Source: DATBIO01 sp036556965 (GTDB lineage Bacteria; Acidobacteriota; Vicinamibacteria; Fen-336). From it: a stretch of DNA of 20,744 bases. Where the stretch lies: NCBI GenBank assembly GCA_036556965.1, contig DATBIO010000112.1:1-20744 (forward strand), read 5' to 3'. The translations under genes and the position numbers were made by a program. Positions 1 to 8,064 of the stretch are shown here, piece by piece. How positions within the stretch are numbered: position 1 is the first letter of the stretch; every line of letters begins with the position of its first letter. The notes beneath the pieces are model-generated. The model made no database searches, was not told the DNA's origin, and was given only the letters and a program-made list of their open reading frames with translations.

Positions 1-2
1 TC

Positions 3-314
3 TACCGCTCCGGTCCCCAGCTCGCGGTGGCGGCCCGGCTGGGGCACGCGAAGGCCGCGCAGGTCTCCGGCACCGTCCAGAACTACCATCTCGACTGGTA
101 TCCGTTCCCCGGCGGGGCCGTCCGCCTGGGCGGGAGCTACACCCAGGACATCGATGCCATCGGCCAGCGGCAGGTGCGCCGGCTCTCGCTCGTGCCGTCG
201 TGGACGCTCAACCGCCGCGTGATCGTGAACCTCAACTATGCCACCGTCGACCAGGAGGGGGACGCCGTCGCGGGGACGCGGTCCTTCTACACGACGGTGA
301 CCCTGATCCTGTGA
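3..314 (+). CDS. C-terminal part of a probable outer-membrane beta-barrel protein (5' end outside window)
   Basis: The reading frame is open from base 3 to a TGA at 312-314 and has no start inside the window that must be used, so this is the last ~103 residues of a longer protein. The fragment has alternating polar/hydrophobic stretches rich in Tyr, Gly and Thr, separated by charged turns, and ends in a strand-like segment TTVTLIL. That is the pattern of the last strands of an outer-membrane barrel, although the terminal residue is Leu rather than the commoner Phe or Trp. It is followed 25 bases later by a CsgG-like lipoprotein gene on the same strand and is probably the upstream member of that operon. 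The barrel assignment rests on pattern only; the family cannot be named from this fragment. Confidence 0.55.
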   Translation, partial: YRSGPQLAVAARLGHAKAAQVSGTVQNYHLDWYPFPGGAVRLGGSYTQDIDAIGQRQVRRLSLVPSWTLNRRVIVNLNYATVDQEGDAVAGTRSFYTTVTLIL

Positions 315-339
315 GGTGGCGGTGATGGGAGGCTGGCGC

Positions 340-903
340 ATGCGACACGTGAGGGCGGCGGCGATCGGCGTCCTGCTGCTGCCCGCCTGCCGGACCGCGG
401 GGGGGGCGCGGTACGTCCATCCCAACGTCGACCTCGCCGCCCTCCGGACGGTGGCCGTGCTGCCCTTCGAGAACCTCACCCAGGACCGCGCGGCGGGGGA
501 CAAGGTGCAGAAGGTCTTCATCACCGAGCTCCTGTCCCTGGAGGCCTTCCAGGTGGTGGAGCCGGGAACCGTGGTCAAGGCGCTGCGCGCGGACCGCATC
601 GAGTCGGTGGCCGCCCTCGGCCCCGCCGAGATCAAGCACCTGGGCGAGGCGCTCAAGGCGGACGGGCTCTTCATGGGCTCGGTGGTGGACTTCGCGGAGA
701 CCCGCTCCGGCACCGCGCCGGCCCCGGAAGTCACCATCGAGCTGCGCCTCGTGGAGACGCAGTCGGGCGTGACCGTGTGGTCCAGCAACCGCACGCGCAG
801 CGGGGCCAGCGCGTCCGCCCGCCTCTTCGGCATCGGCGGCGAGTCGCTCACGCAGGCGGCGCGCGAGGTCATCCGCGAGCAGCTGGGAACGCTGGTGAAC
901 TAG
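340..903 (+). CDS. CsgG/LpoB-like lipoprotein
   Basis: The protein is 187 residues. I chose ATG 340 because GGGAGG lies 7 bases upstream and the protein then opens with a short basic N-terminus, a hydrophobic stretch and a lipobox LPAC (Cys17). In-frame GTG 316 and ATG 325 would only add residues before the signal. After the lipidated Cys, a single domain begins with a strand of the type VAVLPFENLT (about residue 40), then helix and strand elements and a GLFMGSVVDF segment. This is the layout of the CsgG/LpoB/GNA1162-like group of envelope lipoproteins. Family members act in outer-membrane secretion or as cofactors of envelope enzymes; which role applies here is unknown. The stop at 901-903 directly abuts the ATG of the next gene, which carries two domains of the same type. 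Confidence 0.75.
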   Translation: MRHVRAAAIGVLLLPACRTAGGARYVHPNVDLAALRTVAVLPFENLTQDRAAGDKVQKVFITELLSLEAFQVVEPGTVVKALRADRIESVAALGPAEIKHLGEALKADGLFMGSVVDFAETRSGTAPAPEVTIELRLVETQSGVTVWSSNRTRSGASASARLFGIGGESLTQAAREVIREQLGTLVN

Positions 904-1923
904 ATGAAGGCGCCCGTCCTGGCCGCCGTCCTCGCCGCCTGCGCCGGCTCCGCCACGGCGGCCCTCGCCGACGCGCCCGGGTCCCGGCTGGTCGTCCTCC
1001 CCTTCCAGAACATGAGCGGAGTGGACGCCGCGCGGGCGGACCTGCTGCCGCTGGTGCTGGCGCAGCTCTCCCGGCAGGGATACGAGGCCGTGGCGGGGGA
1101 GGTGGTGGAGGAGGTCCTGGAGCGTGACCGCATGCGCCACCTCGACTCGCTGACGTCGGCCGACCGCGGCCGGCTGCTCGGGGAGCTGTCCGCCGCGGGG
1201 CTGCTGTCCGCCGCCGTGTACACCTACCAGGAGGGGCGCAACCCGATCGTGGGCCTGTCCGCCCGCCTGGTCGGCGCGGACGGCGCGGTGGTCTGGTGGG
1301 AGGCCCTCGGGCTCAGCGGCAACGACACGGAGGGCCTCTTCGCCTTCGGCCGCGAGGCCTCGCGGCAAGCGCTCCTCCGGAAGGCGGTGGCGAGGCTGTT
1401 CCGGAGCCTCCCCCGGGCCGGACAGCCGGCGCCGGCCCGCCCCGCCCCCGCGCTGCGCGTCTGCCTGCTGCCGCTCGACAACTTCACGCGCGCGCGGGAA
1501 GGGCCGCGGGTGGTGGGCCAGCTCCTCTGGCGCCGCCTGGCGGACGGACAGGTCTTCGACGTGGTCGAGCCGGCGGACCTGCGGGCGGCGGCGGTGGCCG
1601 AGCGCGCGCGCGGCCTGACCCGGCTGGATCCCGAGCTCCTCCGCCGCGTGGGAAAGCGCGTGGGCACGACCCTCTTCCTGTACGGCGCCCTCTACGCCTA
1701 CCGCGAGGCGTCCTCCCAGGGCGCCGCCGTCACGCCCGAGGTGTCCGTGGCCCTGACCCTGGTGGACGTGGGCGAGGCCCGCGTCCTCCGGAGCTGGCAC
1801 CAGGAGCGGACCGGCCAGGACTACGAGTCCCTCTTCCAGCGCGGCGCCGTCGGCAGCGCCACCGGTCTCGCGGACCGCGTGGCCGCCGAGCTGGCCGCCG
1901 CCGCCCGAGGACACGCGCCATGA
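904..1923 (+). CDS. Secreted protein with two tandem CsgG/LpoB-like domains
   Basis: The protein is 339 residues and starts immediately after the previous stop (TAG-ATG). Residues 1-23 form a signal peptide with an alanine-rich core and an Ala-x-Ala-like end; a Cys lies in the signal but no convincing lipobox, so the product is probably periplasmic. Domain 1 starts near residue 28 (LVVLPFQNMSG) and runs to about 170. A Pro/Ala-rich linker follows. Domain 2 starts near residue 182 (VCLLPLDNFT) and runs to the end. Both repeat the strand-turn motif xxVLPFxNxT of the preceding lipoprotein, so the two genes together encode three copies of one fold, probably by duplication. The end overlaps the next gene by ATGA. 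The substrate is unknown; a role in envelope assembly is inferred from its neighbours. Confidence 0.7.
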   Translation: MKAPVLAAVLAACAGSATAALADAPGSRLVVLPFQNMSGVDAARADLLPLVLAQLSRQGYEAVAGEVVEEVLERDRMRHLDSLTSADRGRLLGELSAAGLLSAAVYTYQEGRNPIVGLSARLVGADGAVVWWEALGLSGNDTEGLFAFGREASRQALLRKAVARLFRSLPRAGQPAPARPAPALRVCLLPLDNFTRAREGPRVVGQLLWRRLADGQVFDVVEPADLRAAAVAERARGLTRLDPELLRRVGKRVGTTLFLYGALYAYREASSQGAAVTPEVSVALTLVDVGEARVLRSWHQERTGQDYESLFQRGAVGSATGLADRVAAELAAAARGHAP

Positions 1924-3587
1924 CCCTGCTTGCCGCCATCGTCGCCAACGGCGTCCTCTCCAGCGTGCTCCTGGCGGGGGCGGGGGGGCCCCTGGCCCGC
2001 GTCAACGGCGAGCCGGTCACCGCCGACGACGTGCGCCGCGAGTTCACGCGGCGCCACGGCGGGCACGCGCGGTTCCTGGCGGGAGCGGTGGAGGCGCGGA
2101 AGTTCCTGGACGTGGTGATCGACCAGCGCCTGCTCGTCCAGGAGGCCTACCGCCTCGAGCTCGAGGCCCAGCCCGACATCGCCAAGGCCACCCGGGAGTT
2201 CCGCGAGCGGAAGATGGTGGAGCGCCTGATCGCGACGGAGATCGACGAGAAGGCGCGGCCCACGCCCGACGAGGTCAAGGCGGCGTGGGAGAGCAGGACG
2301 ACGGAGGTCTACCAGGTCCGCCAGATCGTGGTGGACAGCGCCGAGAAGGCGGAGAGCGTCCGCACGAGGCTGGCCGCGGGAGAGGACTTCGAGGCCCTGG
2401 CCCGCGAGGTGTCGATCGGCCGCTCGCGCCTCTTCGGCGGGCGCCTGCCCACGGTGGGCTGGGGAGCCATGGAGCCCGCCTGGGAGGAGGCGGTCTTCGC
2501 CCTCTCGCCGGGAGAGTCGAGCCCCGTCATCCGCAGCGCCGAGGGGTGGGAGGTCGTCCGGCTCGAGTCGAAGAAGACGGTCGAGCGTCCCGAGCTCGCC
2601 AAGGCCAGCAGCCGCATCGAGGGCATCCTGCGCAAGCGCGCGCTCGACCGGCGCCAGCGCGAGCTGTCCGAGCTCCTCTGGGCACGCTACGGCGCCCGCC
2701 TCGGCCTCCCGGAGGAGGGCCTGGCCGCGTACGAGGCCGTGGCCGCCAGTACGCCCGAGCGCGCGCTGGCGGCCTGGGAGGGGGGCGCGGTGCTCGCCCG
2801 CGAGCTGGCGGCCTCCGTGGACCCCAAGACGCTGGCCGCCACGCCCGCCGCCCGGCGGTCCGAGGTGCTCGCGGAGCGCCTCCGCAAGCTCGTCGACGAG
2901 CGGCTGGCCCTGCGCGAGGCGGAAGCCCGCGCCTACGCCGAGGAGCCCGGGGTGGCGGCGGCCGTGCGCGCCTTCCAGGAGAACCTCATGCAGGGGGCGC
3001 TCTACGACAGGTTCGTGCTCAAGGACGTGGCGGTGAGCGAGGAGGAGCTGCGCGCCTACTACGAGGAGCACCGCGCGGAGCTGGTCGCGCCCGAGAAGCG
3101 CCGGGTGGCGCACGTCGTCACGGCCACCGCGGCGGAGGCGCTGGCGGCCAAGGAGAGGCTGGAGGCGGGCGAGGCCTTTGCCGAGGTGGCCAAGGCGGTC
3201 TCCACCGACAAGGCCTCCGCGGCCACGGGGGGTGACCTGGGCTGGATCGCCGCCACCGACGTCCCGCCGGAGTTCCGGCCCGTCCTTTCCATGAAGGAGG
3301 GCGAGGTCTCGGCGCCGCTGCCCTCGAAGTTCGGCCACCACCTGGTCACGGTCCTGGGCATCGAGCCCGCGCGGCCGCGGGCCTTCGAGGAGGCGCGCGG
3401 GGACATCCAGAAGACCCTGCTGGAGCGCGGGCGGCGGGAGGCGCGCGCGGCGTGGGTCCGGCAGCTCCGGGCGGCGGCCAAGGTGTCGGTGGACGAGAAG
3501 CGCGTGAAGGAGTTCGCCCGCCAGAACGCCGAGGCTCCGGTGCTGGAGGGCCCCCGGGGCCAGCAGGCTCCCCACCCGAGCCACTAG
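1920..3587 (+). CDS. Periplasmic peptidyl-prolyl isomerase with two parvulin (PpiC) domains, SurA-like
   Basis: The protein is 555 residues and its ATG overlaps the previous stop as ATGA. The frame is open much further upstream, but that part lies inside the preceding gene. A hydrophobic signal peptide covers about residues 1-22. The SurA-type N-terminal helical region (ARVNGEPVTADDVRREF) is followed by a first parvulin domain (about 130-230, with VRQIVVDS and VGWGAMEPAWEEAVFAL). A second helical region (about 260-385) precedes a second parvulin domain (about 390-490, with RRVAHVVTAT, GGDLGWIAATDVPPEF and GHHLVTVLG). The protein is thus a double unit: helical module plus isomerase, twice. Parvulin chaperones escort outer-membrane proteins across the periplasm, which fits the upstream barrel gene. 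Enzymatic activity of either domain is not established by sequence. The C-terminal ~30 residues are low-complexity. Confidence 0.85.
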   Translation: MTLLAAIVANGVLSSVLLAGAGGPLARVNGEPVTADDVRREFTRRHGGHARFLAGAVEARKFLDVVIDQRLLVQEAYRLELEAQPDIAKATREFRERKMVERLIATEIDEKARPTPDEVKAAWESRTTEVYQVRQIVVDSAEKAESVRTRLAAGEDFEALAREVSIGRSRLFGGRLPTVGWGAMEPAWEEAVFALSPGESSPVIRSAEGWEVVRLESKKTVERPELAKASSRIEGILRKRALDRRQRELSELLWARYGARLGLPEEGLAAYEAVAASTPERALAAWEGGAVLARELAASVDPKTLAATPAARRSEVLAERLRKLVDERLALREAEARAYAEEPGVAAAVRAFQENLMQGALYDRFVLKDVAVSEEELRAYYEEHRAELVAPEKRRVAHVVTATAAEALAAKERLEAGEAFAEVAKAVSTDKASAATGGDLGWIAATDVPPEFRPVLSMKEGEVSAPLPSKFGHHLVTVLGIEPARPRAFEEARGDIQKTLLERGRREARAAWVRQLRAAAKVSVDEKRVKEFARQNAEAPVLEGPRGQQAPHPSH

Positions 3588-3594
3588 GCCCCGC

Positions 3595-4584
3595 GTGCGC
3601 GCGATGGTCCTCGAGGGCGCGGGCACTCCGCTCCGCCTGCGCGAGCGGCCCCGCCCCGTCCCGGGAAAGGGCCAGGTGCTGCTGCGCGTCCGTGCCTGCG
3701 CGGTCTGCCGGACGGACCTGCACGTGGTGGACGGGGAGCTGCCCGACCCGCGGCTCCCCCTCGTGCCCGGGCACCAGATCGTCGGCTCGGTGGTGGAGGC
3801 GGGGGAAGCAGCGGCCCGCCATGCCCCCGGCACCCGCGTGGGCGTCCCCTGGCTGGGGTGGACCTGCGGGGCGTGCCGGTACTGCGCCTCGGGCCGCGAG
3901 AACCTCTGCGCGCGGGCGCTGTTCACCGGCTATCGCCTCGACGGCGGCTACGCGGAGTTCGCGGTGGCCGACGAGCGCTACTGCTTCCCGATCCCGGACG
4001 GCTACCCGGACCTCCAGGCCGCCCCCCTCCTCTGCGCGGGTCTCATCGGCTACCGCGCGCTGCGCCTGGCCGGAGACGGCGAGCGGCTCGGCCTCTACGG
4101 CTTCGGGGCCGCCGCCCACATCGTGGCCCAGGTGGCGCGGTCGCAGGGACGGCGGGTCCTTGCCTTCACCCGCGACGGGGACCGCGCGACCCAGGAGTTC
4201 GCGCGGGGGCTGGGCGCGGACTGGGCGGGCGACGCGGGCGCTCCGGCGCCGGAGCCTCTCGACGCCGCCATCATCTTCGCTCCCGCGGGGGAGCTGGTCC
4301 CCGTCGCCCTGCGCGCCGTGGACAAGGGAGGGGTGGTCGTCTGCGCCGGCATCCACATGAGCGACGTGCCCTCGTTCCCGTACCGCATCCTCTGGGAGGA
4401 GCGCGTGCTCCGATCCGTGGCGAACCTGACCCGCCGCGACGCCCAGGAGTTCCTCGAGCTGGCGCCGCGGGTCCCCGTGCGCACGGAGGTGCGCGCCTAC
4501 CCGCTGCCGTCGGCCAACGAGGCACTGGCCGACCTGCGCGGGGGCCGCGTCCGCGGCGCGGCCGTGCTCGTGGCCGGCGACTGA
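3595..4584 (+). CDS. Zinc-dependent alcohol dehydrogenase family protein (MDR superfamily)
   Basis: The protein is 329 residues. GTG 3595 gives the family-like opening MRAMVLEGAG; ATG 3604 is the alternative. No Shine-Dalgarno is visible and the gap to the previous gene is 7 bases, so translation may be coupled. Visible features are catalytic-zinc ligands Cys38 (CAVCRTDLH), His60 in PGHQ (Gln where many family members have Glu) and Cys147; structural-zinc cysteines 91, 94, 97 and 105 (CGACRYC..GRENLC); and a nucleotide-binding loop GFGAAAH near 170. The GHQ and GFGxxAH variants match, from memory, the TIGR02822-type subgroup of bacterial alcohol dehydrogenases. Expected chemistry is NAD(P)-linked interconversion of an alcohol and an aldehyde in the cytoplasm. 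Its placement after envelope genes does not explain its substrate. Confidence 0.85.
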   Translation: MRAMVLEGAGTPLRLRERPRPVPGKGQVLLRVRACAVCRTDLHVVDGELPDPRLPLVPGHQIVGSVVEAGEAAARHAPGTRVGVPWLGWTCGACRYCASGRENLCARALFTGYRLDGGYAEFAVADERYCFPIPDGYPDLQAAPLLCAGLIGYRALRLAGDGERLGLYGFGAAAHIVAQVARSQGRRVLAFTRDGDRATQEFARGLGADWAGDAGAPAPEPLDAAIIFAPAGELVPVALRAVDKGGVVVCAGIHMSDVPSFPYRILWEERVLRSVANLTRRDAQEFLELAPRVPVRTEVRAYPLPSANEALADLRGGRVRGAAVLVAGD

Positions 4585-4605
4585 GCGCGCGCCGGCGCGG
4601 CGCCT

Positions 4606-5343
4606 TCAGGCCGCCCGGGGCGCCGGGTGCGCGGCCGCGTGCCGCGCCTGCCGCTCGGCGTCGCAGCGCACCATGGCCAGCATCACCCGCCGCAGGAGGA
4701 CGATGCCGGGCGAGAACGCCGTCCAGTAGCGTCGGAACCGCCGGCGGGAGGCCGCGTCCGTGGTGGCGACCCGCGTCTCGGTGCGGAAGGAGGAGGCGCC
4801 CGCGTCCACGGGCTCCACCGCGACGGTCCAGACGATCTTGGCGTATCCGGGCTCGCGGAAGGCCGCGAACTCCGAAGGCATCAGGGCCCGGAAGCGGACG
4901 TCCGCCTCCCAGGGGCGGGTGACCGCTCCGAACACGACCTGCCGGCCGGGCACCTCGGCCAGCACGCCCCACCCCAGCTCCAGGGCCTGCGCCATGAGGG
5001 GCCGCGACGACGCCTCGCGCGGCGGGCTGCTCCCCATCAGCAGCTCGCGCGCCTGGAACACGCCCCGCACCACGGCGGAGCGCCGGAGGTCGAGGCGCCG
5101 CGCCGCCTCCCAGGCCAGGGCCGCGGGCGCGTCCACGTGCGTCTGGTGGCGCTCGGCGACCTCGAAGGCGGGCAGGAAGCGGTCGAGCAGCTCGTCGCGC
5201 GGACCGGCGGCGGCGCGGGGCCGCCCGTATCGCCGCCAGGTACGAGCCGCGTGGACGATGAAGGGTGTCGCGGCCAGGGCGCCACCGGCCAGCCAGGCCG
5301 TCCGCCGCCGCGCGCCGCGAACGTGCCGCGTCTTGATCTTCAT
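4606..5343 (-). CDS. Membrane-anchored SRPBCC/START-like domain protein
   Basis: The protein is 245 residues. The start is the ATG at 5343-5341, preceded by a strong AAGGAGG six bases upstream. The frame extends further upstream but only through intergenic DNA and the next gene. A basic N-terminus and hydrophobic segment (about residues 13-33) look like a signal anchor. The rest resembles a ligand-binding SRPBCC (polyketide cyclase/START-like) domain: a long helix, then strands (RQVVFGAVTRPWEADVRF, AKIVWTVAVEP, FRTETRVATTD), and a C-terminal helix (YWTAFSPGIVLLRRVML). No catalytic residues can be assigned. It converges with the dehydrogenase gene, with 21 bases between the stops. Function is unknown; the fold assignment is by eye. 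Confidence 0.65.
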   Translation of the reverse strand: MKIKTRHVRGARRRTAWLAGGALAATPFIVHAARTWRRYGRPRAAAGPRDELLDRFLPAFEVAERHQTHVDAPAALAWEAARRLDLRRSAVVRGVFQARELLMGSSPPREASSRPLMAQALELGWGVLAEVPGRQVVFGAVTRPWEADVRFRALMPSEFAAFREPGYAKIVWTVAVEPVDAGASSFRTETRVATTDAASRRRFRRYWTAFSPGIVLLRRVMLAMVRCDAERQARHAAAHPAPRAA

Positions 5344-5447
5344 GTCCGTCCTCCTTCGGCCTCGGCTCGGGATGAGGCCGTCCTCGTTCCGGGAATCCGC
5401 CAGGGGCGCCCTCCCGGCGCGCGCGGCGCCGTTCCACGCGTCCCGCC

Positions 5448-6305
5448 TCAGCTCGCGCGCTTGTGCTCGAACGTGCGCTCCGTGCATTCCGACTCGCGGC
5501 CCCGCACCACGCGGCGGCCGATCAGCGGGCCCCTCGTCTCCGTCACCACCGTGCGCTGGCCCTCCATCTCGCCCGGCCGCTTGAAATAGATGACCACCCA
5601 GTCGCGGACCGTCCCCAGGTCGTGTGCCCGCGCCGTGTTGGAGTAGAGGGCCGTCAGCTCCCACGCTCCGCGCTCGGCGTGGAGCACGGGCAGCCAGGCC
5701 ACCGCGGCGAGGTTGAAGCGGCGGGGGGCGATCTTGGGCAGGGTGCCGGCGGCGGCGAGGCGGCGGTACTCCGCGTCCACGTCGAGCAGGACCTCGACCG
5801 GGGGCTCGGGCGCCCCCGCGCGCAGGGGCCGCGGACGCGCGAGCAGGGCGGCCAGGCCGTTGCGGATGATGGACGAGCGCCGCGGGCCCAGGCCCGGTAC
5901 CGCGTCCAGCCTGCCGTCGTGCGCGGCCACCTCGAGCGCCTCCAGGGTGTCGACCTGGAGGTGATCGTGGAGGCGGCGGGCCAGCGTCGGTCCCACGCCG
6001 GGCACGGCCTGGAAGAGCTGCGCCGGCTCGAGCGCTCCCCGCAGCCGCTGCAGCGTGCTCCAGCGGCCCGTGCGCAGCAGCTCCTCGAGGCCGGCGCCGA
6101 TGCCGGCGCCCACCCCGGGCAGGGCCTCCAGGCCGGCCCGGCCCGCGCGCTGCAGGATCGCGAAGAGGTCCTCCGGGGTGGCGGCCACCGTCTCCGCCGC
6201 GCGCCGGTAGGCCTGCACCCGGAAGGGGCTGGCCGCCTGCTGCTCGAGCAGGTCCGCGCACTCGCGCAGCTTGTCGGCCACCTGCTGGTTGGAGGCGGGG
6301 CTCAC
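5448..6305 (-). CDS. Helix-hairpin-helix protein with PolX-like N-terminal region
   Basis: The protein is 285 residues and starts with GTG at 6305-6303, two bases after the groEL-like stop (6310-6308), so it is probably co-translated with groEL. Residues 1-55 resemble the N-terminal 8-kDa-type helical domain of family X DNA polymerases (NQQVADKLRECADLLEQQ, FRVQAYRRAAETV). Three helix-hairpin-helix motifs follow: LPGVGAGIG (62-70), VPGVGPTLA (101-109) and VPGLGPRRS (136-144). These bind DNA backbone non-specifically. No polymerase palm or PHP nuclease domain follows. Instead, residues 170-285 form another domain (FNLAAVAWLPVLH, TALYSNTARAHDLG, DWVVIYF) whose function I do not recognise. The likely role is DNA binding or repair; activity is unknown. 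Confidence 0.75.
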   Translation of the reverse strand: MSPASNQQVADKLRECADLLEQQAASPFRVQAYRRAAETVAATPEDLFAILQRAGRAGLEALPGVGAGIGAGLEELLRTGRWSTLQRLRGALEPAQLFQAVPGVGPTLARRLHDHLQVDTLEALEVAAHDGRLDAVPGLGPRRSSIIRNGLAALLARPRPLRAGAPEPPVEVLLDVDAEYRRLAAAGTLPKIAPRRFNLAAVAWLPVLHAERGAWELTALYSNTARAHDLGTVRDWVVIYFKRPGEMEGQRTVVTETRGPLIGRRVVRGRESECTERTFEHKRAS

Positions 6306-6307
6306 GG

Positions 6308-7921
6308 CTACGCCGCCTCCGCGGCGTCGTGCTTCTTCGGCTCCCGGACCTCGGTCATGGTGGCCTCGGTGAGGAGGAGGGTGCCGGCCACCGACACCGC
6401 GTTCTCCAGGGCCACCCGGACGACCTTGGCGGGGTCCACGATGCCGGCCTCCACGAGGTCCACGAACTGGCCGCGGGCGGCGTCGAAGCCGAGGTTGCCC
6501 GAGCCCTCGCGCATGCGGTTCACCACCACGCCGCCGTCCACGGCCGAGTTCTCGGCGATCTGGCGGGTGGGGGCCTCCAGGGCGCGGCGCAGGATCTGGA
6601 GCCCCGTGCGCTCGTCGCCCTCGCACCGGCTCTCCTCCGTCTCGACGGCGGCGGCGGCGCGGAGGAGGGCGAGGCCGCCTCCGGGCACGATGCCCTCCGC
6701 CACCGCGGCCTTGGTGGCGCTGATGGCGTCGTCGAAGGCCTCCTTCCGGCTCTTCATCTCGGCCTCGGAGGGCGCGCCCACGCGGATGACGGCGACGCCC
6801 CCCGCGAGCCGGGCCAGCCGCTCCTCGAGCTTCTCCCGGTCGTAGTCGGAGGTGGCCTTCTCGATCTGCTGGCGGAGCTGCGCCTGGCGGGCCAGGATGG
6901 CCGCCTTGTCGCCGCCCCCGCCGATGAGGGTCGTCTTCTCGCGCTCGACCAGAACCCGGCGCACCCGCCCGAGCTGCTCGAGCTTGAGGGCCTCCAGCTT
7001 GACCCCCAGCTCCTCCGCCGCCACCTCCCCCCCGGTGAGAACCGCCATGTCCTGGAGGAGGTCCTTGCGGCGATCGCCGTAGCCCGGCGCCTTGACCGCG
7101 GCGCAGCGGAGGCTGCCGCGGATCTTGTTCACGACGAGGGTGGCCAGGGCCTCGCCTTCAACGTCCTCCGCCACCACCAGGAGCGGGCTTCCCGTCTGGA
7201 CCACCTGCTCCAGCAGGGGGAGGAGGTCCTTCAGCGACGAGAGCTTCCGGTCGGTGAGGAGCACGCGCACGTCGTCCAGGACCGCCTGCATCTTCTCGGC
7301 GTCGGTCACGAAGTACGGCGAGACGTAGCCGCGGTCGAACTGCATTCCCTCCACCACCTCGACCTGCGTGGCCGTGGTCTTCGACTCCTCGACGGTGATG
7401 GCGCCCTCGCTCCCCACGCGCTCCATCGCGTCCGCGACCTGCTCGCCGATCACGGGGTCGTTGTGGGCGGAGATGGTGGCGACCTGGGCCTTCTCCCGGC
7501 GCGTCTGCACGGGACGGGAGAGGTCCTTCACCGCGGCGATGGCCGCGCGCATCCCGCGCTCCAGGCCCCGCCGGAGGTCCACCGCGCTCGCCCCCGCCAC
7601 CACGTTGCGCACCCCGTCCGCGAAGATGGTCTGCGCCAGGAGGGTGGCCGTGCTGGTGCCGTCGCCCACCTCGTCCCCCGTGCGCTCGGCGGCCTGCCGG
7701 ATCACGCGCGCGCCCAGGTTCTCCACCGCGTCCTCCAGCTCGAACTCCCTGGCGATGGTGACGCCGTCGTTGCAGACGAGGGGAGGCCCGTACGACTTCT
7801 CCACGAGCACGCACTTCGACTTGGGCCCCAGGGTGACGCGCACCGCGTCGGCCAGGGCGGCCGCGCCGCGCAAGACGCGTTCACGGGCGTCCGACCGGAA
7901 CATCACCTGCTTGTGCGTCAT
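6308..7921 (-). CDS. groEL: Divergent GroEL (60-kDa chaperonin), no GroES beside it
   Basis: The protein is 537 residues. ATG 7921 has GAGGAGG four bases upstream and gives residue numbering identical to E. coli GroEL through the nucleotide site. ATP-site residues present are TLGP (30-33), Asp52, DGTST (87-91), an FDDA segment matching the Asp398 region, PGGG matching the Gly415 region, and IVDPAKV matching Asp495. Two differences from classic GroEL are Asn51 in place of Lys51 and Ser90 in place of Thr90. The C-terminus ends KKHDAAEAA and lacks the Gly-Gly-Met tail. From memory these traits mark a known second type of bacterial GroEL paralogue. No groES lies in the window and no CIRCE-type inverted repeat is visible upstream. 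The product is a cytoplasmic folding chamber, probably for a specialised client set, and is co-directional with the HhH gene. Confidence 0.93.
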   Translation of the reverse strand: MTHKQVMFRSDARERVLRGAAALADAVRVTLGPKSKCVLVEKSYGPPLVCNDGVTIAREFELEDAVENLGARVIRQAAERTGDEVGDGTSTATLLAQTIFADGVRNVVAGASAVDLRRGLERGMRAAIAAVKDLSRPVQTRREKAQVATISAHNDPVIGEQVADAMERVGSEGAITVEESKTTATQVEVVEGMQFDRGYVSPYFVTDAEKMQAVLDDVRVLLTDRKLSSLKDLLPLLEQVVQTGSPLLVVAEDVEGEALATLVVNKIRGSLRCAAVKAPGYGDRRKDLLQDMAVLTGGEVAAEELGVKLEALKLEQLGRVRRVLVEREKTTLIGGGGDKAAILARQAQLRQQIEKATSDYDREKLEERLARLAGGVAVIRVGAPSEAEMKSRKEAFDDAISATKAAVAEGIVPGGGLALLRAAAAVETEESRCEGDERTGLQILRRALEAPTRQIAENSAVDGGVVVNRMREGSGNLGFDAARGQFVDLVEAGIVDPAKVVRVALENAVSVAGTLLLTEATMTEVREPKKHDAAEAA

Positions 7922-8064
7922 GGCGCCTCCTCGGTGCCGCGCGCGCCGAAGGGCCTGGAGGGCAGGCCTGCCCTCTCGGCGGCCGCGGCCCCAACGGGTG
8001 AAGATCGAAACGCCGGCAGGGACGACGGGGAGGTGCCGGTGCCGGCCGGGAAGAAGGGGATCAC
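7918..8064 (-). CDS. Possible 48-residue leader ORF overlapping the groEL start
   Basis: A GTG at 8064-8062 sits six bases after AAGGAGG, one of the strongest ribosome binding sites in the window, and opens a 48-codon frame. Its TGA overlaps the groEL ATG as ATGA. The product is rich in Pro, Ser, Ala and Gly and resembles nothing I know. Third-position G+C is about 85% against about 75% and 67% at the second and first positions. That is in the coding direction but weaker than in the neighbouring genes. It could be a translated leader coupled to groEL, or the ribosome binding site may be coincidental. Confidence 0.25.
   Translation of the reverse strand: MIPFFPAGTGTSPSSLPAFRSSPVGAAAAERAGLPSRPFGARGTEEAP

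Noticed and set aside
232..1914. A 560-codon open frame on the minus strand opposite the CsgG-like genes
   Set aside because: High G+C makes long antisense frames common; the translation is a low-complexity Arg/Gly/His/Pro/Leu mixture without motifs, while the plus strand shows clear signal peptides and domains.
4585..4605. GC palindrome between the convergent dehydrogenase and SRPBCC genes as a bidirectional terminator
   Set aside because: The 12-base palindrome has no proper loop and no T-tract; in this base composition it is expected by chance.
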